NCBI GenBank assembly: GCA_015680685.1 | Contig: MNCI01002798.1 | Location: 179,277 to 243,276 of the forward strand | Reading direction: 5' to 3' | Source of the DNA: Gnetum montanum | Taxonomy: Eukaryota; Streptophyta; Gnetopsida; Gnetales; Gnetaceae | Length of the DNA: 64,000 nucleotides | In this document: positions 32,685 to 44,945 of the stretch, one piece after another | Layout: each line of letters begins with the position of its first letter | Numbering within the stretch: the first letter of the stretch is position 1 | Made by a program: the position numbers and the translations under genes | The notes under the pieces: generated by a model | The model's input: only the letters and a program-made list of their open reading frames with translations | Told to the model about the DNA's origin: nothing | Databases searched by the model: none

Positions 32685-34950
32685 ATGTATTGTTCTTCTT
32701 GCAAGCCTGAAGATACTAAACCAACTGTCCCACAAGAATGCAAGGTGATATACACTCATTCAGATGAGTTTGTGTCAAATTTCACCTTCATCCTACATTA
32801 AGATAAACAGATGTGATGGTGTGATATGGGGGGCAACGTTGTCTTGCCCCTTGATCAATCTATGCTTGGGATGCTATTCAAAACCGTTAAGAAGTTGGGC
32901 ATAGAAAATATAGACAAAGAATACATTGTGAATGGATACAACACTTGGAAGTAGTGTCCCACTAAAAAACAATGTAAGTGAGATAAATGTCAGAAGAAAC
33001 TTCATGAAGCTATAAAGGGAAAACATTATACTAACCCCTTGCTCCTAATAGATTAAGAGGATAATGAGGATCCTCCCTTGGAAGGTTCTCAACATGAAGA
33101 TTCTTTGCCCCCTACTACTGATGGTAAGGGTGTAAACCTAACCCTATGATCAACTATTCATAAATTGGGGTTAGGAAAGAGTGATAGCCAAGGTAGGGAC
33201 TTGGGTAAACATCACAACAATAAGGGATCTAAGGATGATGATCATAATAAGCATAAGAGTGGTAGTGGACATTGTAGTGACAGTGGCAGTCCACCTTCCT
33301 TTTCATCCTCTTCATCAAATTTCAAACATTCCTCTTCATTTGATAATTCTTATGGAAGTTGTTGTCAAAAAAACCATGATGAAGATGATCAATGAAATAA
33401 CAATGACTATGTAGGCCACAAAAATTGAAGGGTTAGCTAAAACCATCATCAGTGTCATCAATGTAGTGATCATGATGAACCTTTATTGGTGACTTGAAGT
33501 ATGCTCAAAATTGTAGAGGCATTAAAAATTCCAACCAAGCATATGAAGGATAGTCGGATCAAGCGCTTAGACATGAACAAAATCCAAAGATTTGAGGGGG
33601 GATACAATTCTAATCTACAGACACATCTACAAGCTTTTTAAGATACCCGTGCCTTACAGAAGGAGTGGCAAAAAGTCAAGATTTTCCCAAGGACATCCCT
33701 TAAAGAAGTTGAAAGTTGGTATCGGTCCTTAGAACCAGAATTTATCCAAAGATGAAGTACCATGTTAGAGCTATTTAATGAAAAATACTAGATATACTCT
33801 AGAGTGTCTAATCTGAGAAGGAAAATCCAAGGTTAGAAACAAGGAGCACATGAACCCTTAGATGCTACCATGAGCAGATATTATTCATACCTACATCGAT
33901 GCCCTAGCCATGGTTACTCTCAGAGGGAACAACTTTGTCACATCATAGATGGGCTTAGAGCAGAAATAAGAAGAACCCTTAGGGTGTATTCCTAAGGAAG
34001 GTTGTCTGAAATGAGAGTTGATTAGATTCAAAGGTTAATTGAGTAGGTAGTAAAAGAAGAAGGTGAGCCATGAAAAAGAAAAAGTGCTGAAGAGTATAAT
34101 AGGGACCCATCCATCAGAAAATGAGAGGTCCAATTTTATGACAAGGAGGAATCAACACTCGATGAAGTGATGAGCAAAAAGACCTTGCCCATTCAAAAAT
34201 CTATTTATGATATTTTGGCCAAGGTTGACAAGTCATGGGACTCTTTAGATGAAAATTTTCATATCACATTGAAGATTGCTAAAGAATCCAAAGAGAAAAA
34301 TAGTGGTCATAATCATAGGAGGTGAAAAGAAGCTAAATGTGCCTACCAAAGAGGTAAGGGTAAAGCTACTGTAGTAGAGGAAGCTATAGAGTCTAACTCT
34401 AATGATGAAACTAAATGTGACTTATGCCAATATGAACATCCAAAGGGATGTTTCCCTATGGTGTCACACTTATAAGAGTCTAGAGTGTATGTAATAAATC
34501 CTTTCCCAGTATGTAGGCAAGCTCTAAGATGATTACCTTACTCTCAAGGCAATCCAAGACAGTTCCACCAGCAACAACAAGCTTACTACCCCAATGGAAC
34601 TCCTCCATAACCTTATGAACAATACCAATAGTGGTACCAACCACAATAATGGGGAATGCCATTGCCAAGGTAGCAGTACCTTTATAGGCAAGCAGATCCA
34701 TATGGGTACTATGTCTAGTAGCCCATCTCCCCTAGAAGTTTTGCAAGTCATGCANATCATGGAAAAAACCCATATTCATATCCTTATCATCCTCCACACC
34801 CCTCTACACCTACACCTCCACCTTCAACCCAATTACCTCCTTCTCCATCAATGTAGGGTGAGATTCCTCCATAGCCATAACAATGAAATGCTACAAGGGT
34901 TATACATTCACAAATATTTTTTCAACCAAGTGGTCTAGATAATTAATCAA
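32685..34950 (+). pseudogene. Element B gag
   Basis: The ATG at 32685 starts MYCSSCKPEDTKP. The N-terminal block IYTHSDEFVSNFTFILH, then GNVVLPLDQSMLGMLF, is shared with C (59982-59776). A Ser/His/Asp-rich linker (33165-33395) precedes the capsid-like domain (about 33540-34020: IKRLDMNKIQRFEGGYN, HLQAF, LFNEKY, PLDATMSRYYSYLHRCPSHG). The knuckle KCDLCQYEHPKGCFP (34416-34451) is a short CX2CX3HX3C form rather than the usual CX2CX4HX4C. A Pro/Gln/Tyr-rich tail with one N (34755) ends the region. Stops are mainly TAG/TAA at Gln-like sites. Confidence 0.75.
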
Positions 34951-35059
34951 GGAAATGACCTTTCTTCCAGCCTAGCAGTCTTCTCTAGCCCTCATAACCT
35001 ACTCCAGCTAATCGTTCTGCATCTTCATCACCTTCATCCTCTACATCAAATACCTTTGA

Positions 35060-35640
35060 GTGCCCTTTAAACTAAGTGCTACGTAGGATTTGTAGTATAA
35101 TGCTAACCCATGCTATTTTTGATTATATTAAGCTTGGAAATCTTCCTACAAAAAGATCTAATCCAGGATGTTCACTCATCTTTCTATAGATTGCTAGATA
35201 AGAGCCATGCAAAGCTCCTCTTGAATTTGGTTCCAAATTTAACCTCATCTCCCATGACATGTACAAGGCTTGAAACCTACCACCTCTTAAGAAGAGTAAC
35301 ATCTATTTAGAATTAGAAGTTTAGTCAATTACTATTCCTTTGGGATTAGTAGAGCACATTGTGACCACAATTTGTGGGTGGTCTTATCCTGCTAATTTTC
35401 TACTAATCAAGGTGGAAAACTACAAAAGTGACTTTCCTGTCATCATGGGAAGGGCTTATTTTATGCATAATTAACATGAAAATGGATATAAGGGATCTAT
35501 CTCTCAAAATATCTAAGGAAAATGAGCTAGGAAATATTGAGAAGAACCGTATTCCATGCATCACATATAACATTAATGGGTGCAATTACATGCAAAATAT
35601 TTGGTTCATCTAGAGCACATACATTAAGGCATGTAATCAA
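35060..35640 (+). pseudogene. Element B aspartic protease
   Basis: Around 35215-35470 one frame reads APLEFGSKFNLISHDMYKA, then LPPLKKSNIYLELE, ITIPLGLVEHIVTTICGWSY and DFPVIMGRAYFM. It aligns with the protease of C, whose active site is LLDSGSSVNLIS; here the catalytic Asp is replaced by Glu. It would have cut the Gag-Pol polyprotein. Confidence 0.65.
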
Positions 35641-35839
35641 TGTGCATAAGAAATTAATATTCAATGGTGTCTATACGTAGTGGCCACAAACCAGGAGGGC
35701 ACCTAGTGGTTGATAGTTGATTCAGATAGTAGCACAATATGCATCGATCCAACTAAGAGCTTAACATGTGCATATGTTGAAGGCATGGATAAAATTGAAC
35801 AAGTTCATTCCCAACTCTCTAATGAAGATGATAATACCG

Positions 35840-37370
35840 ATTGGGGAGAGTTGGAAATCTCTAATCACTTCAAGTAGAAGCCCTTAGAACTAAAAACCTT
35901 ACTAGCCGGTATGGAGTATGCAGTTTTAAAGAATGGTAAACTGGTCATCATTAATGCCAAACTTGCTCCTAAATAAAAAGAAAATTTGTTGAAGGTCATG
36001 AATAAATGGTTAACAACATTTTCTTTGTCATATCCAAAGCTAATAGAAATCGATCGAAGGATATGCCAGCATCACATTCACACTAACTTGGCCATGAATC
36101 CTAGAAGGTAGCTACAGAGGAAGCTACATCTCAAATTGAAGCAAATTGTTAAGGAGGAGATAGAGCAACTCCTCAAGGTGGGGTTCATCTATCCAATCAT
36201 AGATAGTAAGTGGATTAGCCTACTTGTAATTGTACCAAAAAAGGATGGAAAATGGTGGGCTTGCATTGACTTTAGGTTGTTAAATATGGAAACATTTAAG
36301 GATCACTTTCCTTTGGCCTTTGTGGATCAAGTATTAGACATCATATCCAAGAATTATTATTATAGATTTTTGGACAGTTATAATGGCTATAACCAAATCA
36401 AAATTGCACTCAAAGATTAGACCAAGACAATAATCATGAGTCCCTAGGGAACTTTTGCATACTGTAAGATGCCATTTGGCCTATGCAATGCCCCTACAAC
36501 ATTTCAACACTTGGTCCTAAGTATCTTTCAACAAAAAATTGATAGTGATGTTGAAGTCTTTATGGATGACTTCTCCACCTATGAAGCTACCTTTGAGTAA
36601 GCCTTGAATCAACTTGAACAAGTGTTGAAGAGATGTGTTGAGATAAATATATAGCTCAACTAGCAAAAGAGCCATCTCATGATCCAAGAAGGCATTGTGC
36701 TAGGGTACCAAATTTTACAAAAAGGGATTGAGGTAGACCCAAGAAAGATAAGGGTCATCAAAGGAATAAAATGCCAAGCAGAGACCATTAAAGATGTCTA
36801 ATCATTCCTTGGACACTTTGGTTACTATCGACATTTTATTGAGAATTTCTTAAAGATTGCAAAGCCGTTGGTAGAACTTACAAAGAAAGATGCACCTTTC
36901 ATTTGGACCAAGGAATGTGAACATGCATTCCAATAATTAAAGGAGAATCTCATGGAAACACCAATCCTACGAGCACCAGATTGGTCCAAACCATTCCATA
37001 TCATGATAGACACATCTAACTATACTTTGGGAGAAATGCTCATGTAGATGAACAATAAGAAATGTTCATATTATATCCACTATGAGAGTTGAAGCATTGT
37101 GGGAGCATAGTTAAATTACACCACTACAGAGAAAGAATTAATGGTAGTGGTGTACATCCTAGAGAAGTTCAAGCACTATGTGCTTGGTTACGAAGTATTT
37201 ATGCATATGGACCAGAGTGCAATTTGCTTCCTCATGAAAACGTTGATGGTGAGCCCTCATGTCATATGGTGGCTTGTGATCTTGCTAGAATTTGATCTCA
37301 CTATGGTAGATCAAAAAGGGAAGGAGAATGTGGTCGTTGACCACATTTCTCACTTAGGATAGGATAACAA
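35840..37370 (+). pseudogene. Element B reverse transcriptase and RNase H
   Basis: Reverse transcriptase: NGKLVIINAKLAPK near 35935, LLKVGFIYPI, VPKKDGKWWACIDFRLLN, YRFLDSYNGYNQIKIAL (36360-36410), KMPFGLCNAPTTFQ and the catalytic FMDDFS (36559-36577). The connection segment ([26 protein letters not shown]) and RNase H follow: MIDTSNYTLG (first Asp), TTTEKELMVVVYILEKFKHY and WWLVILLEFDLTMVDQKGKEN, ending near 37360. VFMDDFS and GYNQI are typical of Athila/Tat-branch RT. Stops at 36418, 36598 and elsewhere inactivate it. Confidence 0.8.
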
Positions 37371-38660
37371 AGAGGAGGAGAGCCCACTCTCTACTCAGTT
37401 TCTAGATGAACTCATCTTTACTAGAGTAATAAATGAATAAACACCTAAGAAAGTAATATGGTTTAATGGCATTCTCACATATCTTCTCACTTAAGAGATG
37501 TCATAAGACTTGGATTTTAGGAAGAAGCAACAATTTCTTCATCGGGCTAAATACTTCATGAAAATCAACATACATCTTTACAAAATCTGTGCTGATGGCC
37601 TATTTTATTGGTGTGTCCCTAACAAAGATCAACTACGTGTTCTCTAGGATGCTCATAAAGGACCTTGTGAAGGCCACTATGTAAGGAGATGCACAACTAT
37701 AAAAATCCTGATGGCAAGATACTATTGGCCTACAATATTTAGGAATGCCCACTAGTTTATCAAGTCTTGTGAACATTGTCAACATGATGGGGGGATGACC
37801 GCTTGCCATGGAAGGTCCTCAACAGTGGATTCAACCATTGGAACCTTTTGACATATGGGGCATTGACTTCATAGGTCCCATCACATCCATGTCTAACCTA
37901 AAAGCATATATTATAGTAGTAGTTCAGTACTACAAAAAATGGGCAAAAGTAGTAGCCGTTATTGATTGTACATCATCCACTATTGTCAAATTTATATAAC
38001 AAAATATCNNNNNNNNNNNNNNNNNNNNNNNNNNNNNNNNNNNNNNNNNNNNNNNNNNNNNNNNNNNNNNNNNNNNNNNNNNNNNNNNNNNNNNNNNNNN
38101 NNNNNNNNNNNNNNNNNNNNNNNNNNNNNNNNNNNNNNNNNNNNNNNNNNNNNNNNNNNNNNNNNNNNNNNNNNNNNNNNNNNNNNNNNNNNNNNNNNNN
38201 NNNNNNNNNNNNNNNNNNNNNNNNNNNNNNNNNNNNNNNNNNNNNNNNNNTATTCTCCCTATGAGTTAGTGTACAGGAAACTTCCAATGCTCCCAATTCA
38301 ATCCAAGCTCCTTACACTCTTAATGGCCTGTGATCTAAACCTTGGCCTAATTTTAGCATAGAAGGAAAGATTGATCAATTTGAACATGCTAGACAAAAAT
38401 CACTTAGTGGTCCTATCCTTAAATGAGGTGAATAAGGCATTCAGCAAGCAACATCATGACCTTAGAATGAAGAAAGTAAAACTTCAACAAGAAGATAAGG
38501 TTCTTTATTGGAACCTCACACATGTATCCCAAAAGGCAAAATTCTAAACATTTTGGGAGGGACCGTATATAATTGATCAAACCTTTCCCTCTAGGACCAT
38601 GTTGATATACAAACCTAACAGCCCAAATAAAAGTAGTTGGTCAATATCCAACAAATGAAG
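37371..38660 (+). pseudogene. Element B integrase, interrupted by a sequence gap
   Basis: The HHCC zinc-binding part lies at about 37640-37790 (AHKGPCEGHYVRR, then CEHCQHDGGM). The catalytic core begins MEGPQQWIQPLEPFDIWGID (37808-37867), with the first Asp in GIDFIGPI, and is cut by 242 N. After the gap come SPYELVYRKLPMLPIQ and the GPY/F-type C-terminus (VLYWNLTHVSQKAKF, FWEGPYII; 38500-38575). The second Asp and the Glu of DDE fall in or near the gap and cannot be checked. Confidence 0.7.
38009..38250. other. Assembly gap (242 N)
   Basis: A run of N inside the integrase core; long translations across it are meaningless. Confidence 0.98.
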
Positions 38661-39384
38661 CCTTTGCTTGAACTAGGATAGGCCAATGTAAATACTGCGT
38701 CAACGAATGGACACCCCCATTCTATTTTTTGGATCTCCTTCCTCCAACTCAGTCATGGGGGAGATGGTCATCCATGCTGACTATTGCCATGACCTCTTAG
38801 TTTTCCTACCTTTTTTTTCACATTTTTGATTTTACAAATTTTTTATCTTTAAATTTTTCTAATTTTATACCATTTTTAGTACCTTGAAACTTTTTTTACT
38901 TATTTTAAACTTTCTTATATATTTTACTTTATTTTTATTTCTTTTGTTTAAGTGTGGTATTTTCTCATTTTTGCTAATAAATTTGCTTTATTATCATAGG
39001 ACATAGTGTCATTGTTGCTATTTACTAATGATGGTTTGTGCTTAATGTGTGATTGTCGATGTTTAGTTTTTATTTTTGAATTCTGATGTCTGATGAATTT
39101 GACATGGTTTATTTTTCATGGAATAGACAATGAGTCTATGTCATCCACCCATCTAATGAAATCTATGGTTTTCCTTGTTCTAGGAATTTGAGGTCCCTTT
39201 TCATTAAAGAAACTTTTAACTAATCGATAACCTTGATAGTTTGGAAATTAGGAAGGATTAAAAGGTTTGCAAAGGATGTGACTTGAAGGGGACTAAATAC
39301 TCTTTGTACTTTTCTTCTTGCTTGAGTGCTTCAATGTTTTTCATAGAATTCTTTCCATTCCACACCCACTAATATTAGGAAGAC

Positions 39385-39545
39385 AAATAAGTCATTGCAT
39401 GGTGTGGTTCCCATTTCAAAAGAAGAAGAAGAAGATAGGAATTCAAAGCACACCACTTCAACATGAATAAGTCCTTATATGGTGTGGTTCCCATTTCAAA
39501 AAAAAAAAAGAAATAATGGGAATTCAAAACACACCCCTTGGAAAA
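39385..39545. repeat. 82-bp imperfect tandem duplication
   Basis: ATGGTGTGGTTCCCATTTCA recurs (about 39399 and 39479), each followed by an A/G-rich run and GGAATTCAAA. Two units, diverged. Confidence 0.6.
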
Positions 39546-40027
39546 ATAAATGGGATACAAGCATTAGTTATGGGACTCAAAAGACATAAACCTATGCTTG
39601 AAAGTCCCCTCTAACTAAGGCCCTCTCTCTTACTTCCTACTTCTTTCTTCTCTTTGTGGAATGGTGGTTGTCTTGTGGGGGCACTATTGTGTCTTGAGTG
39701 GGTGGATTAGTCTTAGAGTGGTGATGTGAAGTCACTGGAAGTGGATGGTTTTGGTCTAGACTAAGGATGAAACTTCTTAGGTCATTTTAACCACAAATTC
39801 CATAGGGGACTTTTTATGACCTAACTTTGGAACTCCATTCCACCTTCTCTATCATCTATCTATGCTACCATAAATCACCTCATTGTTGGGCTCTATGTTA
39901 TACTCCATGTTTTGGTTTGACATGTTGGGATTCTCAAGTAGATTCTTTTGGGTTAGTCTTTAACTTGTCATGATCATTAAATCAACTATGGGTCATACAG
40001 ACTCAGTTGAGATTATGCAAGGGCAAA

Positions 40028-40062
40028 AAGGGCATGAGTCTGCTATGGGGAGGATTCACTTG
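40028..40062 (+). other. Conserved post-pol segment, copy in element B
   Basis: AAGGGCATGAGTCTGCTATG then GGGAGGATTCACTTG; relatives in A, C and D. Confidence 0.45.
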
Positions 40063-40352
40063 TATAGCTCTTAGCTTGATTAGTTAAGGTTCCTTACCTT
40101 TGATATCACTACAATCCTATCTTTCACATTTTTCATTACGTAAACCGCTTAGTACTCCTTAATCTCGCATTGCATTCATCCATTAAATTAATTTTTCATT
40201 TTTTTTCAAATTTATGAACTTCAACGCCCTCTTCTCATGATTTCACACTATTCTTTGTCTTCTAAGCTTTCATTTGATCCTAATTTCATAAAGCAATTCC
40301 TTGTATTTTGAAAGTTTGACCAAAGTCAACGGTGATCAATAGCTAAATCGAC

Positions 40353-40388
40353 GAGGCCTTGTTGATGCAGTGCAAAAATATTATATAT
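40353..40388 (+). promoter_or_regulatory. U3-like motif and TATA upstream of the B third ORF
   Basis: GAGGCCTTGTTGATGCAGT (40353-40371) matches GAGGCCTTGTCGATGCAGT in the 3' LTR of the same element (44977-44995) at 18 of 19 bases, and is followed by TATTATATATA (40378-40388), about 470 bp before the third-ORF start. An internal promoter copied from U3 is the simplest reading, but untested. Confidence 0.45.
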
Positions 40389-40854
40389 ACCACTAAGCAC
40401 TTTGGAAATTTTTTGCAAATTTTTCATAACACATAGGAGATTTTTGCAATTTTTCAAAGCCCAAAACTTTCTAGAGCTCATAACTTCCCAACCATTTGTC
40501 CAAATCACTCTATTTTTCAATCTTGCACTTACTAGAGGTAAGATCTTTATTGTGGGGGCCATAAATCTTAAGGTTTCTAATGAAAAATTAATGAAAATTT
40601 TTGAAAATTTTCCTAACTTCCCCAAAGGGTTAATAACATTAACCACATATAAACATAAAATTTTTCCCAAGTTAACCCTTCCAACAATCTCCAAGATGAA
40701 TTATTCATAATAACACATAAAATAAATAATAACTAGGTTAATTAAATCAACCATAACTACAACTTAGCGAAGTGTAACTATCCTCAAGAGTTAAGGTATC
40801 CAAATTATTTTAAGGTTACACAATGATTGCTAATCCATGGTCTTATTGTGATTA

Positions 40855-42630
40855 TGGATGGCAGACAAACAAAAATGTCTACAAGAAGGAGAACCCTTAT
40901 AGCCAAGAGAGAAATGACCTAGAGCTAGAAGAGGCTAGTAAGAATAAGGCCAAGAATTGCCAGAGATGATCCATGCAATGGGACCTATTTGAGAGGATCT
41001 TAAAGTGGAGTCTATTCAATAGATTCTAGAGGAAGAAGTGCCTATAGAATAATCCCAACAAGGAGAATTGCCTAGAACTATTGCAACACTTGAAGTCACT
41101 TTGACTCAAACCTTCTTAGACATCATCAAGTCTTGAGAAATCCAAAGATTAGTTCTTCAAGAGATAAAATTTGAGAATTTTTGGAGAAAGCTCCAGATGA
41201 TGTCAAGACACAATTGCAAGCCTCTTCCATGTGGCTAGTCATCATGTCTAGTGGAGAATGGTACATGGAACAGACCTATCTCTTTTGGAGTAGTTGAAGG
41301 CTAGGGTTGTCATAAAAATTAAAGACATTTAAGTGTCCTACTCAACGAAGGCTATTGCACAAGCACTAGGATTTTCAAACATTAGAACACAGTTGGCAAA
41401 GATATCAAGAAAAGGTGATCTTAAGGCAAAAAGGAAATGGACCCAGTGATGCTACGAGGTGGACCATAAGAAGTATGATGCACTTACACAAGGAAAGAAG
41501 ATTTATTTTAAGATTGTGGCCTTATCAGCTCAATTCAACGGTGAAACCAAGCAAGGTGACTACTTTCTCCACCTAAGCATGCATTGCTCTAAGTGGAAAA
41601 TTTCTCATTAACCTTATATAGTTGATCTATTTGGAGATCAAGAAGCACTTCAAGGAGAATGAATGTGGAAGGAAGACCCTGCATTTTCCATGCCTCAGTA
41701 GAAAACTTTACAAAAGGATAGACATTATTTGCTATTCTAATCATATTCTTAGGCATGCTCCCTTGGCCTCATGGGTAGAAATCATGAAGGACAAGATGCC
41801 AATGATCACTCAAGAAGAGGAGTTGCTACTAGCACCATCCACTTCGGAGATAACATCAGAGGCCCAAATAGTCCTTGAGCATTTGTGTCAAATTCGAGAA
41901 TAGCTCTTGAGTAAACAAGAGCAACAAGCAAGAACCAGTGGGGTGGATCCATTTTGGTCACAGCCAATGGTGAGTCATCTTAATGAGGTGGCCCAAACAA
42001 TTAGCTAAATGAAGAGGGGTGGTCTTATTTTCATTACTCAAAAAAATAAACTACCTTCAAGATCAAATCCTAATGCTCGAGATTTAACAATGTTACTACC
42101 AACACACCATCTATTCCTAGAAATCTCTAGGAATGCAGCCACTTTCTTAGGAAGGTTGGAGGAAGGTGAAGAGGCAACCATCTTGGTGATGTAGCACCAA
42201 GGGTAGGCAACAACAACAAAAGTGGTAGCTAATGATGTAGCTAAAGCATGGAACGCACCCATGGTGCTTGTACTAGACATATCTACACTTCAAGACATGC
42301 AGATGTCCACAAGCATGGTCAATGGAGAATTGAATGTAGCCCTACATGAATAGTTGCTAGAATGACTAGTAGAAACCAAGCAACCAACTCCAAACATCTT
42401 TGATCTCCCAAATAATATCATTGAAACCTAGTCAAAACTACTAAATGCAAGGGGCAAATGCATCATTTTGGAAGAATAACTAGGAATAGCCCAAGAGCAA
42501 AATCAACACTTGGCCATGGAGGTTGTTGAACTTTATGTTTGACTTGCACACCAAGTAATCCTTAGCCCAACAGTGAAAAGAGATGAAGCTATCAAATAGC
42601 TTCAAGAACAATTTTAGAAGGCTACGAAAT
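40855..42630 (+). pseudogene. Third ORF of gypsy element B
   Basis: The ATG at 40855 (MDGRQTKMSTRRR) corresponds to the start in A. Shared blocks, in shifting frames: EWYMEQTYLFW near 41255, STKAIAQALGF, KYDALTQGKKIYFKIV near 41470-41520 (A has TYNELTLEKRTYFKIG), then LEIKKHFKENECGRKTLHFP (41628 on). A Glu/Gln-rich tail with coiled-coil character (about 42430-42620) ends it. More broken than the A copy. Its place after integrase is that of the extra ORF of Athila elements, sometimes called env-like, but I see no signal peptide or membrane segment. Confidence 0.55.
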
Positions 42631-42642
42631 AACCAATAATTT

Positions 42643-44440
42643 TAGGAATTTTAGGAAATAGATCTCGTGCATCAAGGAAGAAAATGAGGAGGCTGAGAGA
42701 AATACTGTAGAAACTATAAAATAGAAAAACTGTTAGATAGAAAGTAATAGAAAGCTCAAAGCATTGCACAATGTTTGTTGTGACACAAAACATTTTTGGG
42801 GACTTGCACCCCTCATCAGTGTGTTCAGGCAATGCAGCCAGGTAGCCAAAGCTGCAAAGGCAAGGGAATGAACATGCTAATACATGTATAAATAGGGTCC
42901 CAACTTCTAAAATTAGAAACTACTGCTCATTAAAATTAGAGTGGGCCCCATTCGTCATAGGTGAGATGGGGGTGGAACAATGTACTGACAAAACTATTAC
43001 AGAACAATATTTCAAAGATGAACATGAAACATTCAACAAATCAGATCTTTTTGGCAGAGTCGAAGGGTGTTAAGGGTTTAGGAGAACCCTCATGTTTGAA
43101 TGGTGGACATGAGGGGTCTGACACCAAAGAATGTCATGCACGTAGACGTCTAGCTGAAAACAATAATGAACAAATATCTTCAACAACAATGAAGAGATGA
43201 GCTGTAATGATGTTGGAGAAGGAACAACTAGAGGTTGTGATGAAATTGAAGAAAACACCTTCAAAAGAAACCACAACCAAGAAGACTAATATAAGCAGGG
43301 TGGTTTTCAAAACATGGATAAAAAAAACATGTTGTGGTCTGCATAATCCTGCAACATGATCAAAACCCATGGAGAACCTACAAAAGGATTAAAACCTAAC
43401 CAGAAACAGAAAAAATTTGAAAATGGTTAGAATCCAGAGAATAGCGAAAGACGTTGTCAGGCAAGGCTCAGTAATTCCAAGGCAACGAGATAGAGAGAAA
43501 TTTTTAGAAATTTTAGGAAATAGATCTCGTGCGTCAAGGAAAAGAATGAGGAGGCTGAGAGAAATACTGTAGAAACTATAAAATAGAAAAATTATTAGAC
43601 AGAAAGTAATAGAAAGCTCAAAGCATTGCACAATGTCTGTTGTGACACAAAAGATATTCGGGAACTTGCACCCCTCATCAGTGTGTTTAGGCAATGTAGC
43701 CAGGTAGCCGAAGCTGCAAAGGAAAGGGAATGAGCATGCCAGTACATGTATAAATAGGGTTCCAACTTTTAAAATTAGAAACTCCACCTCATTAAAATTA
43801 GAGCGGGCACCGCTTGTCATAAGCGAGATGGGGGTGGGATGATGTACTTGCAAAACTATTACAGAACAGTATTTCAAAGGTGAACATAAAACATTCAAAA
43901 AATTGGATCTAATGGCAGAGCCGAAGGGTGTGTAGGATTAAGGGGAACCCTCATGTTTAAATGGTGGACATGAGAGGTCTAACACCAAAGAATTCCATGC
44001 ACACAAATGTTCAGCTGAAACAACAATGAACAAAAGTCTTCAACAACAACAAAGAGATGAGCTGCAACGACGCTAAAGAAGAAACAACAAGAGGTTGTGA
44101 TGAAACTAAAGAAAACATCTTTAGAAGAAACCACAACCAAGAAAACCAATGTAAGTAGGGTGGTGGTCAAGAAATGGATCAGAAAGAAACATGTCATGGT
44201 CTACATAATCCTGCAACGTGATCAAAACCTATGGAGAACTTGCAAAAGGATTAAAACCTCACCAAAAATAGAAAAAAAAATCTAAAAATGGTTAGAATCC
44301 AAAGAGTAGCGAAAGACATTGTCCAACAAGGCTCAACAATTCCAAGGCAACGAGATAGAGTGAAAAAATTTTAGAAATTTTTGAAGAGATCTCGTGCATC
44401 AAGGAAAAGAATGGGGAGGTTGAGAGAAATTTAAGCTCTA
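42643..44440 (+). repeat. Tandem array, period about 862 bp, two copies and a partial third
   Basis: The landmark GATCTCGTGC occurs at 42661, 43523 and 44388 (spacing 862 and 865). Units 1 and 2 align throughout. Each contains TATAAATA (42887-42894 and 43749-43756). Several hydrophobic frames occur on the minus strand (for example 169 codons at 43898-43389), but unit 1 does not keep that frame open, so I do not call genes. Between third ORF and 3' LTR. Confidence 0.8.
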
Positions 44441-44945
44441 AAAAATGTAAGCTCTAAAAAAATTTAAGCACAAGATCTATTTCCTAAAATTTCCTAAAAT
44501 TTCTAAAATTTCTAAAAATGATGCATGATCCTAGGAGTAAGGAGGAGAAAATGAAAGCATTGTTGGATGCTTCTACTTTCCACCTGAAGTTGCAGCAGTA
44601 GCAGGACAACTGTAGCCACCTTAACCACCACTAGTGTGTGAAGTCAATAAAGGTCCCTCAGAGCCTCTGGAACCACCACTGCCTAGGACCATTTGATCTT
44701 CTCCAAAAAGCTTCACACCATCAAGGAATGTGTTGTTCAAGTTTTTGAAGAGTTGAATCATGGTGTTCAATTTTGTGTCTTGAACACCTTCATTTTTTAT
44801 AATGTGTTGATTTGTACACCTAGGAGCTCCATTTTTTGTCAAGTCAATTACTTTGTTTTGTTGAAGAAAAGTCAATCAATAATCCAATACCTTCCAAATT
44901 TTGTAATAGAACTTGAGGCTAAGCTTTTATTCAATTGTGGGAGTA
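44441..44945 (+). other. Element B terminal untranslated segment with polypurine tract
   Basis: Non-coding apart from chance frames. It ends in TTGTGGGAGTA (44935-44945) directly before the LTR, a weak candidate for the polypurine tract priming plus-strand synthesis. Confidence 0.45.

Larger units (their letters stand above)
38661..40854 (+). other. Element B region between integrase and third ORF
   Basis: No gene seen. Contents in order: G-rich tract CAGTCATGGGGGAGATGG (about 38751-38768), T-rich stretch, an 82-bp imperfect tandem duplication (39385-39545), the conserved segment (40028-40062), a U3-like motif and TATA (40353-40388) and a second G-rich tract (about 40549-40558). Small frames at 40326-40710 on both strands have no family resemblance. 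Confidence 0.5.

Noticed and set aside
33165-33414. Two overlapping Ser/His/Asp-rich frames as separate genes
   Set aside because: They lie inside gag of element B; the one in the gag frame is its low-complexity linker and the other is its shadow.
37962-38361. Long open frames on both strands around 38009-38250
   Set aside because: They consist of N and are open only because unknown bases give no stop codon.
40326-40710. Overlapping frames of 122 codons (minus) and 102 codons (plus) before the third ORF of B
   Set aside because: No similarity to any family I recognise, not seen in A or D, and the region carries promoter-like signals instead.
43389-43898. Minus-strand 169-codon hydrophobic frame in the tandem array
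   Set aside because: Opposite strand to element B, not kept open in the other repeat unit, and Phe/Leu/Ser-rich as expected from complementing A-rich sequence.
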